Of a stretch of DNA of 64,000 nucleotides, positions 42,731 to 51,894 are shown one piece after another (positions within the stretch are counted from its first letter, which is position 1; each line of letters starts with the position of its first letter). The stretch comes from a virus. The position numbers were made by a program, and so were the translations under genes. Below the pieces are notes generated by a model, which searched no databases, was not told the DNA's origin, and was given only the letters and a program-made list of their open reading frames with translations. Location of the stretch: positions 1-64,000 of the IMG/VR virus record IMGVR_UViG_3300021961_005592, one strand, 5' to 3'.

Positions 42731-44224
42731 ATGGCTTATCAAATTGATAGATATAATAATACAACTTTAACAATAGTTGAAGATGGTACCGTAGATCAAA
42801 CCACAGACCTTAAATTTATAGGTAAAAACTATGCTGGTTACGGTGAAATTCAAAACGAAAACTTTCTGTTTTTGCTAGAAAACTTTAGTGGAGCCAATGC
42901 TCCGCCTAGAGCACTTAGCGGACAGTTGTGGTTTGATAGTGCAAATAGCAAACTAAAGTTTTATGATGGTACTCGATGGAGAACAACAGGTGGCTCTTCA
43001 GTACAAACACTAGAACCAACTGGTTTAACTGATGGCGATTTTTGGTGGGATAGTGCAAATGATCAGCTTTATGTATACAATGGTGCAAATTATGTACTAA
43101 TTGGTCCTCAAAACGCCGGCGAAGGCGTAACACAAATGATAAGTCTTGAGGTACTAGACAATACTGGAACTACAAGAAGTATTATAGCATCAACTATTGA
43201 AGACGAAGTTATATCCGTCATTAGTCCTTTAGAGTTTACCCTTAGCTCAAATGAGGTACTGTATGGACAGGGATTTGATAGAATTAAGAAAGGTGTTACA
43301 CTTGTTTGGACTAGAGCCAGCGATAACGGCATAACTAACTCAGCTGGATCGTCAGGTAAAGATTTTCGTTTTTGGGGAACTGCATCTAATGCAGACAAAC
43401 TAGGCGGCCTTGATGCATCAAACTATATTACTACACAAACCGGCGTTCCAACTGTGTTTACTACTTTAGTACAGTTTCCAGATAACGGAGTTTCTGTAGG
43501 TGATTCATTAGATTTTAAATTTTATGTTGAAAACGGTGACGAAGGCATTATTGAAAATCAAACTGGTATTGGCAGTGAGGTTAAATTTAAGACAACAGAT
43601 CAAGTAGGAACTGTTGTCCATTCTATAACAGTTAACCATACTGGGCTAGTTCCTGCTGCTGATAACACATTTAGTATAGGTACTGAAAGCCTTAGATTCG
43701 GTACTATAAATGCTGTTACTTTTACAGGTACATCTAATAAAGCAGAGTCGTTAAGAGTAGACTCTAACTACAGAACTGCAAGTGTTAGTGCAAATGCAAA
43801 TACCATAGTATGTAGAACTACATCTGGAGATATTGCAGCAAACTTGTTTCAAGGTATTGCTACACAAGCACGTTATGCTGACTTAGCTGAAAAGTATCTC
43901 ACAGACCAAGATTATCCAGTTGGTACAGTTGTCGCGGTAGGCGGTGAAGCAGAAGTTAGAGCAGCGAAAGTAAGTGACCTAGCAGTTGGTGTTATAAGTG
44001 ACAAGCCTGCATATTTAATGAATGCAGAGGCCGACGGACAAGCTGTTGCTCTAAAAGGTAGAGTGCCAGTAAGAATTTCTGGTCCTGTTTCAAAAGGAAT
44101 GCCAGTATATGCTTGGCAAGACGGTGTTGCTTCAACTATAGCATCGAACGGCTTAGTTGGCATTGCACTTGAGACAAATAACGAGGAAAGCGAGAAGTTA
44201 GTTGAATGCGTATTAAAGGTCTAA
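42731..44224 (+). CDS. Tail fibre-like protein (paralogue 3) with C-terminal processing-type domain
   Basis: 497 residues, third copy of the shared N-terminal domain (NENFLFLLENFSGANAPPRA, GQLWFDSANSKLKFYDGTRW, DGDFWWDSANDQLYVYNG). The last 120 residues run QARYADLAEKYLTDQDYPVG, then VRAAKVSDLAVGVISDKPAY and VALKGRVPVRISGPVSKG. This end is widespread in marine phage fibres and loosely resembles peptidase-G2-like intramolecular chaperone domains, so it may fold or trim the trimer. That assignment is tentative. It has its own late promoter and a good AGGGG ribosome site, so it may be made in a different amount from paralogues 1 and 2. Confidence 0.78.
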   Translation: MAYQIDRYNNTTLTIVEDGTVDQTTDLKFIGKNYAGYGEIQNENFLFLLENFSGANAPPRALSGQLWFDSANSKLKFYDGTRWRTTGGSSVQTLEPTGLTDGDFWWDSANDQLYVYNGANYVLIGPQNAGEGVTQMISLEVLDNTGTTRSIIASTIEDEVISVISPLEFTLSSNEVLYGQGFDRIKKGVTLVWTRASDNGITNSAGSSGKDFRFWGTASNADKLGGLDASNYITTQTGVPTVFTTLVQFPDNGVSVGDSLDFKFYVENGDEGIIENQTGIGSEVKFKTTDQVGTVVHSITVNHTGLVPAADNTFSIGTESLRFGTINAVTFTGTSNKAESLRVDSNYRTASVSANANTIVCRTTSGDIAANLFQGIATQARYADLAEKYLTDQDYPVGTVVAVGGEAEVRAAKVSDLAVGVISDKPAYLMNAEADGQAVALKGRVPVRISGPVSKGMPVYAWQDGVASTIASNGLVGIALETNNEESEKLVECVLKV

Positions 44225-44233
44225 GGAACAAGC

Positions 44234-45184
44234 ATGGCAGACGTAAGTGCAGAACGACTTAATAATCTACAAGGTAGATTAGCACTAATACTCGGAAATG
44301 GTGCAGGTCAAAACGGATACGGTCAAACTTTAGAAAGTTATCCTGTTTCTAAGACAGATGGTAGCGTTATCCGAGCGGCTGACATTAATGCAATTTATGC
44401 TGACATGGTTAAAGTTAGAATACACCAAATAGGTACAAGTCCAACAGAAATTGCCGAACTAGTATCAAATCTAAATATTATTGCAGAAGAAACTAGTTTT
44501 TACATAAATGAACAAGGTATTAGCGTAACTGACGAGTACGGTGAGCTAAAAGGTATTTTAGATTACGAAGAATTGATGTCAGTAATTGAAGCTAATAAAA
44601 TGTTAGCAGCGAGTTCTCAGGTTACATTAGAGTCAGGAATAACTAGTTCACGAACAGCTCAATGGAACGGACTAATAACTCATGAATTTACAGTTAATTT
44701 TACAAATGGTGATCATAGACGGCACTTTTTTAACTCAGGCGGCTCTATAAGAATTTCTGGTTCTAATAGCGGCGCCAATGGAGAAAAGGGAAAAGACTGG
44801 AATCAGCTATTACTTAGAACAGGCGGAGTTACATTTAACTGGAATTCAACGGTGCCTGGAAATGAAGGCTCTGGCTCTCAAATAGGAAACTATGCATTAA
44901 CTTCCTCTTATCAAGAAATTTATAGGAAGCAAGGCTCTTCTATTGGCTCTACCTATTCTCAGCTTTATGGAAACAACCTTTATACTATCGAAGCTAGATC
45001 AGCAAGCACTAGTTCTATACAGTTTAAAGTAAAATTCAATGATCTTTCAACAGATTATAATCCCAGTGTTGACAATAACGTTGATGGAAGACTGTATAGT
45101 GTAGTACAACATACTAGAGCAGCTGGTTCTTCTACTGTTGACGTTCTTGCTCCTACTTACACAAATAACGTATCTCTTTCTTAA
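44234..45184 (+). CDS. Virion-associated protein, tandem paralogue A
   Basis: 316 residues. It begins MADVSAERLNNLQGRLALIL and has GYGQTLESYPVSK, a helical N-terminal part containing KVRIHQIGT, and a C-terminal beta domain with HEFTVNFTNGDHRRHFFNSG and SIRISGSNSGANGEKGKDWN. The same order occurs in the next gene. I know this pattern from structural genes of marine T4-like phages but not its function. It sits at the end of the fibre block with AAGGA upstream, so a minor tail or fibre-tip component is plausible. Confidence 0.65.
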   Translation: MADVSAERLNNLQGRLALILGNGAGQNGYGQTLESYPVSKTDGSVIRAADINAIYADMVKVRIHQIGTSPTEIAELVSNLNIIAEETSFYINEQGISVTDEYGELKGILDYEELMSVIEANKMLAASSQVTLESGITSSRTAQWNGLITHEFTVNFTNGDHRRHFFNSGGSIRISGSNSGANGEKGKDWNQLLLRTGGVTFNWNSTVPGNEGSGSQIGNYALTSSYQEIYRKQGSSIGSTYSQLYGNNLYTIEARSASTSSIQFKVKFNDLSTDYNPSVDNNVDGRLYSVVQHTRAAGSSTVDVLAPTYTNNVSLS

Positions 45185-45204
45185 GAGATGCGGTCTTTAG
45201 AGTT

Positions 45205-45212
45205 AATAAATA
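45205..45212 (+). promoter_or_regulatory. Late promoter for paralogue B
   Basis: AATAAATA, one base from the T4 late box. A start near 45218 is followed by the strong ribosome site AGGAGAGGAG and the ATG at 45234. Confidence 0.65.
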
Positions 45213-45233
45213 CTCTTAGGAGAGGAGTAAACT

Positions 45234-46223
45234 ATGCCAACAACGGTTACTGCAAGTAGATTCAATGCAATAAAAACTCGCATACAATCTGTTCTTGGCG
45301 CATCTACGACCGTTAGTCCAACCTTTGGTTACGGTCAAACAGTTAATACTCCTACAGTTGTCGGTAACTATAATACTAATACATCTAGTACAAGTAAAAT
45401 TGACGATCAGCAGTACCGAAATTTATATATTGATTTAGCTAGAGCAAGAATACATCAAGTTGGATCATCGGCTTTTTCACAAACACCGTTTGTTGTAGGC
45501 GACTTTGAAACTAATACTACAAATACTGATGTAGTTGAAGAAGCATATATTCTAGGTCTTGAAAGTTTAATGACACAAATAGAAACTGATAGATTTTTAA
45601 TACATGAATCTACGCAAGGTTCATTAGAAACTTTAAAAAATAGTGCTGGTTTTTCGCTACAAGGTTCTCGACTACAGTCTTCTAGCGGTACATGGAACAG
45701 GACTCTTTCTTATATTTTTACAGTAACATTTGCTGATGCAACATCTAGAAGAAACTTTTTTAATGCTGGCGGCCAAATTAGAATATCGGGTAATAGAGTA
45801 GCTACAACTTCTAGTAATTCTAAGTCGCTGGACTGGTCTAGCCTATTCAGTTCTGTGGGTAAAGTATCGTTTGCAGCAAACTCTGTATATAGCACAAATA
45901 GTTTTGGTTCTGGGTCAGTTTATGGTAATTACGATTTGATAAGCTCTTATAGAACAATATATACAGGAACATCTAGTGTCTATTCTGGAAACTATTTTAG
46001 AGTATATGCGCTAGAAAACTCAGCAACAGAGATACAATTTCGAGTATATTTTGCGGACGTACATAGTGAAAATATAGACGAACCTATATACGGTGATTTT
46101 TATGTTAATGTTGAGCTTCTTCGCCCTGAAGGAACAGCAACAGTAAATGGAGTGTCAACTAATACTGTTACTATTTCAACTCCTCCTGTCGGTTCAGCAG
46201 TAACCAATCTCATTCAAATTTAA
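45234..46223 (+). CDS. Virion-associated protein, tandem paralogue B
   Basis: 329 residues and clearly related to the preceding gene: FNAIKTRIQSVLG then FGYGQTVNTP, ARARIHQVGSS, and YIFTVTFADATSRRNFFNAG followed by QIRISGNR. The helical N-terminal half and beta C-terminal half are kept, but surface loops differ, as expected after duplication. It has its own late promoter and the best ribosome-binding site in the area, suggesting high expression. Function unknown; no enzymatic motif. It is the last virion-type gene before the sigma-70-controlled island. Confidence 0.65.
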   Translation: MPTTVTASRFNAIKTRIQSVLGASTTVSPTFGYGQTVNTPTVVGNYNTNTSSTSKIDDQQYRNLYIDLARARIHQVGSSAFSQTPFVVGDFETNTTNTDVVEEAYILGLESLMTQIETDRFLIHESTQGSLETLKNSAGFSLQGSRLQSSSGTWNRTLSYIFTVTFADATSRRNFFNAGGQIRISGNRVATTSSNSKSLDWSSLFSSVGKVSFAANSVYSTNSFGSGSVYGNYDLISSYRTIYTGTSSVYSGNYFRVYALENSATEIQFRVYFADVHSENIDEPIYGDFYVNVELLRPEGTATVNGVSTNTVTISTPPVGSAVTNLIQI

Positions 46224-46224
46224 C

Positions 46225-46252
46225 TTGACTTCTTTGTCATTGGTGCTATAAT
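46225..46252 (+). promoter_or_regulatory. Sigma-70-type promoter of the accessory island
   Basis: TTGACT (46225-46230) and TATAAT (46247-46252) are 16 bases apart: one mismatch at -35 and a perfect -10. It begins two bases after the virion block ends. The start near 46259 gives a leader of about 65 bases that contains a short CTTCC/GGAAG hairpin (46269-46287) before CAGGAG and the ATG at 46325. Confidence 0.8.
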
Positions 46253-46324
46253 TTAAGCATAGTCGGATCTTCCTGTTCTCACGGAAGCACTTGCATATAT
46301 AAAATAAACATACAGGAGTTTTAT

Positions 46325-46687
46325 ATGGACGAACGCTTAGAAAAAGCTTTAAAGTTTAGCAATTTTATGGTAACGCTAAACAATCAAAAACGTATGCTTA
46401 AAGAAAAATATTATGAAGACTTGTTATATTTTTCAAATGGATGTCAGTTTTCTGTAACAAAGGAATTAATCACATTTGTTGGACTGTTAATTGACAAAGG
46501 CAACGATACAGATATTGTACTTACTGACGATAACGATATCCCTGCTAAGATTTCCGATCTAACCAAATTTTATGATAACATTCTAGACTTATACTTTAGT
46601 GCAGCCAATGAGTATTTTACAAATTACGAAAAATTAAAACAAAGTAGGAAAATAGAGTCGCTGGTAGATTATGACGAAGCAAACTAA
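46325..46687 (+). CDS. Unknown small acidic protein, first gene of the island
   Basis: 120 residues, helical and acidic, with LKFSNFMVTLNNQKRMLKEK near the start and FSVTKELITFVGLLIDKGND in the middle. I recall similar small proteins in marine T4-like phages but no function. It overlaps the next gene by 17 bases. As the first gene after a strong early promoter it may be abundant early in infection. No membrane segment or metal motif is visible. Confidence 0.65.
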   Translation: MDERLEKALKFSNFMVTLNNQKRMLKEKYYEDLLYFSNGCQFSVTKELITFVGLLIDKGNDTDIVLTDDNDIPAKISDLTKFYDNILDLYFSAANEYFTNYEKLKQSRKIESLVDYDEAN

Positions 46688-47534
46688 AGGCGTAATTGTT
46701 TTTGCTCGCAATAACGGTCAGCTTGATTACGTTAAGCAGGCAGTGTTTTTTGCTAAACGAGTAAAAGAATATCTAGGATTACCGGTATCTATAATTACAG
46801 ACAGTACTGACTATCTAGTATCTAGTTTTGACTTTAGTTTATTTGATAAAATAATTACAGTTGACTACCAAGAAACACGTAATAATAGAGCATACTTTGA
46901 CGGATCTTTATATCATAAAACAGCCCCATTCAAAAACGATATGCGTGACGGAGTATACGATATGTCTCCATATGACGAAACGTTGCTAATGGATGTTGAC
47001 TATATTGTATCTAACAACACTCTATTAAAATGTTTTGACTCTCAGCACAATTTAATGTTGTACAAAGAGTCAAGCGATATTTCAGATTGGCGTGACGCTA
47101 GAGAATTTAATTATATAAGCGATTATACTGTTGACTTTTATTGGGCTACAGTAGTATTTTTTAGAAAAACTCCTGAAAATGAAGTGTTTTTTAGCCTAGT
47201 TAAACATATTAAAGAAAATTGGCATCATTATAGACGAGTTTACCAAATTAAATCAGGATTGTTTAGAAATGATTTTGCATTTAGCATTGCTGTTCATATC
47301 ATGAATGGCTTTAACAAAGGTACATTTGTTGCTCCTTTACCAGGCAAGCATTATTATTCATCTGACAGGGATGTCTTACAAAATATTGACGGAGATAAAA
47401 TAGTTTTGTTAGTAGAAAAAAAAGACTATCTCGGAGAATACACACTAATAAAAGCCAATAAACAGAATATCCATATTATGAACAAATTTAGTCTAGAGCG
47501 TATAATTGACAAGTTAGGAGCAAGCAATGGATAA
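46671..47534 (+). CDS. GT-A glycosyltransferase-like protein (paralogue 1)
   Basis: 287 residues. The N-terminus GVIVFARNNGQLDYVKQAVF with a later LLMDVDYIVSNN (Asp108, Asp110) fits a GT-A fold with a DxD motif that binds a nucleotide-sugar through a metal ion. The next gene has the same plan. In many marine phages such proteins are annotated as glycosyltransferases, sometimes GT8-like; donor and acceptor are unknown. It is cytoplasmic by sequence. Overlaps on both sides (17 and 8 bases) show it belongs to one operon. The DxD region is the only clear catalytic sign, so the exact reaction is open. Confidence 0.6.
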   Translation: MTKQTKGVIVFARNNGQLDYVKQAVFFAKRVKEYLGLPVSIITDSTDYLVSSFDFSLFDKIITVDYQETRNNRAYFDGSLYHKTAPFKNDMRDGVYDMSPYDETLLMDVDYIVSNNTLLKCFDSQHNLMLYKESSDISDWRDAREFNYISDYTVDFYWATVVFFRKTPENEVFFSLVKHIKENWHHYRRVYQIKSGLFRNDFAFSIAVHIMNGFNKGTFVAPLPGKHYYSSDRDVLQNIDGDKIVLLVEKKDYLGEYTLIKANKQNIHIMNKFSLERIIDKLGASNG

Positions 47535-48372
47535 AACTAGAGGTGTAGTAGTACTTGCTCAAAACACCGATGAACATGATTATGTTCTACAAGCCTGTTT
47601 GCTAGCAATGAGTCTAAAAGTTACAAATCCAACTACGCTTATAAGCGTTGTAACAAATAACACAGTTAACGAAGAATACATAAATTTGTTTGACCAAATT
47701 ATTCCAATACCGTTTGAAGATGATGCAGCTGATAGCAATTGGAAAATTGAAAATAGATGGAAAATCTATTATGCAAGCCCGTATGATCAAACCTTAGTTC
47801 TTGATACAGATATGCTAGTGCTACAAGATATATCTAGTTGGTGGAAATTCCTATCAAATTATGAATTATTTTTCACTAGTAAAGTTTTTACCTATAGAAA
47901 CGAAGAGATATCTAGCGATTATTATCGAAAGACATTTACAGCAAACAACTTGCCTAACTTATACAGTGGTCTTCATTACTTTGAAAAGAGTAAATTTGCA
48001 ATTGAATTTTACAAATGGCTAGAACTAGTAATGCAAAACTGGCAATTGTTTTACGGATCTTATGCAAAGGAATTTTATCCTAAACGTCCTAGTATTGACG
48101 TGAGCGCAGCAATTGTAGCTAAACTTTTAGACTGCGATGCTAAGATTACTAACAAGATTAGTAGTTTTCCAACATTTACTCATATGAAACCATATGTTCA
48201 AAATTGGTCTGAACCTAGGAACCGATGGCAAGATTGCGTTGGTACTTACATAACTAGAGATTGTAAAATCAAAATAGGAAACTACGAGCAGCTTGGAATA
48301 TTACATTATACGGAAAACGATTTTGTAACACCTGAAATAATTGAACGTTATAGGAATTATTTAAATGTCTAA
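47527..48372 (+). CDS. GT-A glycosyltransferase-like protein (paralogue 2)
   Basis: 281 residues, same layout as the upstream gene: GVVVLAQNTDEHDYVLQACL at the start and LVLDTDMLVLQDISSWW with Asp93 and Asp95 as the DxD pair. The middle has LYSGLHYFEKSKFAIEFY and the end THMKPYVQNW with a His late in the chain (ILHYTEND), which in GT8-type enzymes helps hold the metal. This copy keeps more of the family signals than paralogue 1. Likely tandem duplication followed by divergence, so the two may add different sugars in sequence. Overlaps its neighbours by 8 bases each. Confidence 0.68.
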   Translation: MDKTRGVVVLAQNTDEHDYVLQACLLAMSLKVTNPTTLISVVTNNTVNEEYINLFDQIIPIPFEDDAADSNWKIENRWKIYYASPYDQTLVLDTDMLVLQDISSWWKFLSNYELFFTSKVFTYRNEEISSDYYRKTFTANNLPNLYSGLHYFEKSKFAIEFYKWLELVMQNWQLFYGSYAKEFYPKRPSIDVSAAIVAKLLDCDAKITNKISSFPTFTHMKPYVQNWSEPRNRWQDCVGTYITRDCKIKIGNYEQLGILHYTENDFVTPEIIERYRNYLNV

Positions 48373-49759
48373 TTTTCAAAACTTTTTAAAAAGTTTAAAT
48401 GTAAACATTGATGTTGATATTGAAACTTCTTATGTTGTTTTTGATAAAGAACTAGGAACTGTTGATAGAATATCTAATGTTAAGCCATTAGTTTTAGAAG
48501 ATACTCAAGACGTACTAGAAGTAAAGCATGACGAAGTTGCTAGTATTCTTGAAGGTAAAAGTAATACTAATGAGTTTTTAGTTGCATATGATGTTGTTTT
48601 AAAACAACTAGTACTGAAAAAACTCAGCATAGAAGATGAATTAGAATCAATTGAATCACAACTATATAGATTACCTGTATATAGAAGTAGTTCTAGGTCA
48701 GAAAGACGTACATTACTTTTTGAAAACATCTATGACGGTGTTAATGTTTATATTTGGTCTCCTTTACGTAGTTACAAGAAGGATGACATTATTTGGTATC
48801 AGGGCAATGTTTATATTGTGCAATCAGATATGGAGTCTGCAGACGAATTAGATTTAGAAAAAGTAACTTTGTACATATCTGATGTATTTCTATCTGATGT
48901 AGAAACAAATGTAGACATTCAGATTGTAAATAAAAATTTTAAACCTATCTACGAAGGAATACATGTAGATGTCTGGTATGATGAATTAGATCATTTATCC
49001 GGACAACACGTATGGATTAATAACAGTGTATATAGACTACTGTTAGACCAAGAGGCAGGAACACCGTTTAATATTGAGAATGCAAAACTAGTTGTGTCTA
49101 ATATACAGCTATACGACGATGAAAATAAGTACTTAAAATTTACTGAAAAACTCCAAAACGGAAACAAGGTTTTAAAATTTAATAAAATGTTTATGTATAG
49201 TAGTGAGGTTTCATTACTGGCAGAAAATTCTGCGATAGTGTTTTACCTTGATGATCAGACACCTTGCTATTTTGATGAACCTTCAAAAATGTTAGCAACC
49301 TTAGCTATTAGCTCTCACAATATAAATGAAGAACCACAAGCAACCTTTACTAGTGTAAAAACAAAAGTCGATGTGTACGATCCGTTAACACTTGAATCTG
49401 GTTCTAAGGTATTGATAGGAAAATCATTATCGTTGGTCAGATCAAAAGAAGTCTTTGACAGCGATATAAATCTTGTTCAGAATAATGCAAAAGGTTCATG
49501 GAACATTTATTTAGGTAAAAAAACAGCAAAAGCACTACAGAATACTAATTGGATAGGTATAGACACTATGTATTTTAGTGTAACATCTAAATTTGATCCA
49601 AACGTTCTTTATCGTACACTTGAATTTTCATTAAATGATTTAGTTGCTGGTGCAGAGTATGTGTTTCCGTTCAAGTATGCATGGGAACATTCTAAAGAAG
49701 ATATTAGCGTTTATGCAACAAAATATTTTGAAACTTATGCACATGAGATTGTAGAATGA
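48365..49759 (+). CDS. Unknown protein with a CBM5/12-like aromatic module
   Basis: 464 residues, family not recognised. Residues 1-110 are helical and charged. Near residue 128 lies VYIWSPLRSYKKDDIIWYQG then NVYIVQSD, which resembles the aromatic carbohydrate-binding modules seen in the giant gp7-like protein; a second similar segment is VDVWYDELDHLSGQHVWINN. The C-terminal half is beta-rich. It could be a glycan-binding virion protein that was placed inside the island, perhaps the acceptor of the neighbouring glycosyltransferases. That is inference from gene order only. It overlaps both neighbours (8 and 4 bases). Confidence 0.6.
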   Translation: MSNFQNFLKSLNVNIDVDIETSYVVFDKELGTVDRISNVKPLVLEDTQDVLEVKHDEVASILEGKSNTNEFLVAYDVVLKQLVLKKLSIEDELESIESQLYRLPVYRSSSRSERRTLLFENIYDGVNVYIWSPLRSYKKDDIIWYQGNVYIVQSDMESADELDLEKVTLYISDVFLSDVETNVDIQIVNKNFKPIYEGIHVDVWYDELDHLSGQHVWINNSVYRLLLDQEAGTPFNIENAKLVVSNIQLYDDENKYLKFTEKLQNGNKVLKFNKMFMYSSEVSLLAENSAIVFYLDDQTPCYFDEPSKMLATLAISSHNINEEPQATFTSVKTKVDVYDPLTLESGSKVLIGKSLSLVRSKEVFDSDINLVQNNAKGSWNIYLGKKTAKALQNTNWIGIDTMYFSVTSKFDPNVLYRTLEFSLNDLVAGAEYVFPFKYAWEHSKEDISVYATKYFETYAHEIVE

Positions 49760-50682
49760 CAAAATTTAAAGTTATTGATTATGATATCATCTATCTCAGC
49801 TATGATGAACCAAACGCTGAAAAAAACTACGCAGACTTGTGTAAAAAAATTCCATGGGCTAAACGTGTACATGGTGTTAAAGGTAGCGACGAAGCGCACA
49901 AGGCTTGTGCTAGATTAAGTGAAACAGATCGTTTTATTACTGTAGACGGAGATAATGTCGTCCGCGCCGAATTTTTAAATCAAGAAATTGATTTCAACGA
50001 ACATGCAGGCCTCGATAACGCTGTTATTAGTTGGTGTGGAAGAAATGCAATAAACGGTTTGATGTATGGCAATGGCGGCTTAAAATGTTGGCCAAAATCT
50101 TATGTGCTTAATATGAGAACACATGAGGCAGCTGATCCTAAAAATAAACAAGCTCAGGTAGATTTTTGCTGGGACGCACATTATATACAGATGAACAGTT
50201 GTTGGTCTGATGTTTACAATAATGCGACACCTGCACAAGCATGGAGAGCAGGGTTTAGAGAAGGTGTTAAATTGTCTTTAGATAGGGGAGTAAAACCTAG
50301 TAAAGAAAATTTTTTAAAAAATCATTGGCGCTGTTTACATTGGTTGTATATTTGGACTATGGTTGGCTCTGATGTAGAAAATGGTATATGGGCTATCCTT
50401 GGCGCAAGAGAAGGAATTTATAAAACAATGTTAACTGATTGGGACTATGTTAATGTACGAGATTTTTCTTACCTTGACGGAATGTGGGCTGAAGAATTTA
50501 AAAACATGAACGACACTACAGTTCGAGAAAGAACATCAGAACTAGGAAAAATTTTAGTTAAAGATTTAGAATTACCTATAGGCGAAATGCTAACCCCTGA
50601 GCAGAGTATTTTTTTTAAGACAGTATATGAACAACCTGCAAGAACTGATCATCAGCGATTTATTGAAAAGTTAGGACAATAA
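49756..50682 (+). CDS. GT-A-like glycosyltransferase, phage type
   Basis: 308 residues. Its N-terminus YDIIYLSYDEPNAEKNYADL then CKKIPWAKRVHGVKGSDEAH and FITVDGDNVVRAEF follows the GT-A order (nucleotide-binding strand, then a DGD pair at Asp64 and Asp66). The rest is aromatic and Trp-rich (FLKNHWRCLHWLYIWTMVGS). Proteins like this occur in many large phages beside glycan genes. The substrate is unknown. Its ATG overlaps the upstream stop in ATGA, and the next ATG follows its own TAA directly. I am fairly sure of the fold class but not of catalysis. Confidence 0.6.
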   Translation: MTKFKVIDYDIIYLSYDEPNAEKNYADLCKKIPWAKRVHGVKGSDEAHKACARLSETDRFITVDGDNVVRAEFLNQEIDFNEHAGLDNAVISWCGRNAINGLMYGNGGLKCWPKSYVLNMRTHEAADPKNKQAQVDFCWDAHYIQMNSCWSDVYNNATPAQAWRAGFREGVKLSLDRGVKPSKENFLKNHWRCLHWLYIWTMVGSDVENGIWAILGAREGIYKTMLTDWDYVNVRDFSYLDGMWAEEFKNMNDTTVRERTSELGKILVKDLELPIGEMLTPEQSIFFKTVYEQPARTDHQRFIEKLGQ

Positions 50683-51894
50683 ATGCAAATTCCTTTATAT
50701 ACAAGATTAGACGGCGACCCAAAGTATAAATTCTGTTGTGGGTTCCCTCTTGAAAACTTAACTGATCAATATTTTGTAAAAACAGATGACCCTACAGGGT
50801 ACTTTGGTTTATATGGCGATCCTTTCAAAGTTGTTTTTAAAGAGTACTCTAATGATAAAAAATACTATTTTCCTATAATTGTAAGTTTTGAACATTCTTT
50901 AGAAATTATAAAAAATATACAAATACCTAAGAATGTTGAACAAGACATTTTAAATAATAATTGCAAAATTTTTGTTACTAACCCATTTGAAGGATGGAGT
51001 TGGGATTTCTGGATAGAAGTAGCGGATGTTATTATTGCAAATAATACTTGGCTTACTTTAGATAAGTTTGTATTTTCTTGCGCAAACGTGCATCCTATAG
51101 ATGAAATACAGACAGTCTATTATAGTTTTTGGGAGAGACAGCCTAGATATGAAAATTTATCTTTCTTCCAAGAAAAGGCACATGTAGAAAAGATTGGTCC
51201 GCGTGTTTCGAGGCCTCACAAGTTTATCTGTTTAAATAGGCGCCCACATGCAGGAAGACTGGCATTAGTATCAGAACTATTTGATTATAAAGATCAAGGA
51301 CTATTGAGTCTTGGACGAAGTGGTCAAATGTATAAAGGATATTATGAAGAACAAGAAGAATTGTTTATGAAAGGGTATCCTACATCATTTGACAAGTATA
51401 TTGAAAAAGATATAAGATCTCATATACCTTTACGTATTAATGATGGAAGAAATCCTGAGTTTGAAAATCCTGTTCATGACTGGGCTACCGAAAAGTTTTT
51501 TGACAGTTATTTACACATATGTCCTGAAACCTATCAATATACTTGTAAAAACAGAACATTTTTCAGTGAGAAAATTTTTAAACCTATCATGTTCTTACAG
51601 CCTTTTGTAATTGTAGGAGAACCGTATGCATTACGTGCATTAAAAAATATGGGATACAAAACTTTTAGTAATTGGATTGACGAAAGTTATGACGGCATTG
51701 AAAACAATGATATGAGATTACGTGCAGCGGTAAGAGCATCTATAGAATTTTTTACAAAGCCTGAAGAAGAATTAAAAGATATTATTTCTGATATGTCTCA
51801 TGTGTTGAGTCATAATTCATCTATGCTTGTTTATAGATCTCTTATGATTGATTTTGAATTAAAAGAATCACTATGGAGATTCTTAAATGACTAG
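50683..51894 (+). CDS. GT10-like glycosyltransferase (paralogue 1 of 3)
   Basis: 403 residues. The C-terminal half has RPHKFICLNRRPHAGRLALV, YLHICPET, then FFSEKIFKPIMFLQPFVIVG near residue 296 and NMGYKTFSNWIDESYD. The SEKIFKP...PFVIVG stretch looks like the donor-binding part of GT10 (fucosyltransferase) and exostosin-type GT-B enzymes, where a TEK motif binds the nucleotide-sugar. Two relatives lie at 52518 and 62794. An alternative is a non-catalytic GT-B fold. Role would be to add a sugar such as fucose or a related 6-deoxyhexose to a glycan, but the sugar cannot be read from sequence. Confidence 0.6.
   Translation: MQIPLYTRLDGDPKYKFCCGFPLENLTDQYFVKTDDPTGYFGLYGDPFKVVFKEYSNDKKYYFPIIVSFEHSLEIIKNIQIPKNVEQDILNNNCKIFVTNPFEGWSWDFWIEVADVIIANNTWLTLDKFVFSCANVHPIDEIQTVYYSFWERQPRYENLSFFQEKAHVEKIGPRVSRPHKFICLNRRPHAGRLALVSELFDYKDQGLLSLGRSGQMYKGYYEEQEELFMKGYPTSFDKYIEKDIRSHIPLRINDGRNPEFENPVHDWATEKFFDSYLHICPETYQYTCKNRTFFSEKIFKPIMFLQPFVIVGEPYALRALKNMGYKTFSNWIDESYDGIENNDMRLRAAVRASIEFFTKPEEELKDIISDMSHVLSHNSSMLVYRSLMIDFELKESLWRFLND

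Noticed and set aside
46297-46305. Late promoter TATAAAATA in the island leader
   Set aside because: It has an extra A relative to the late box and lies too near the ribosome site; the sigma-70 promoter upstream explains the start better.
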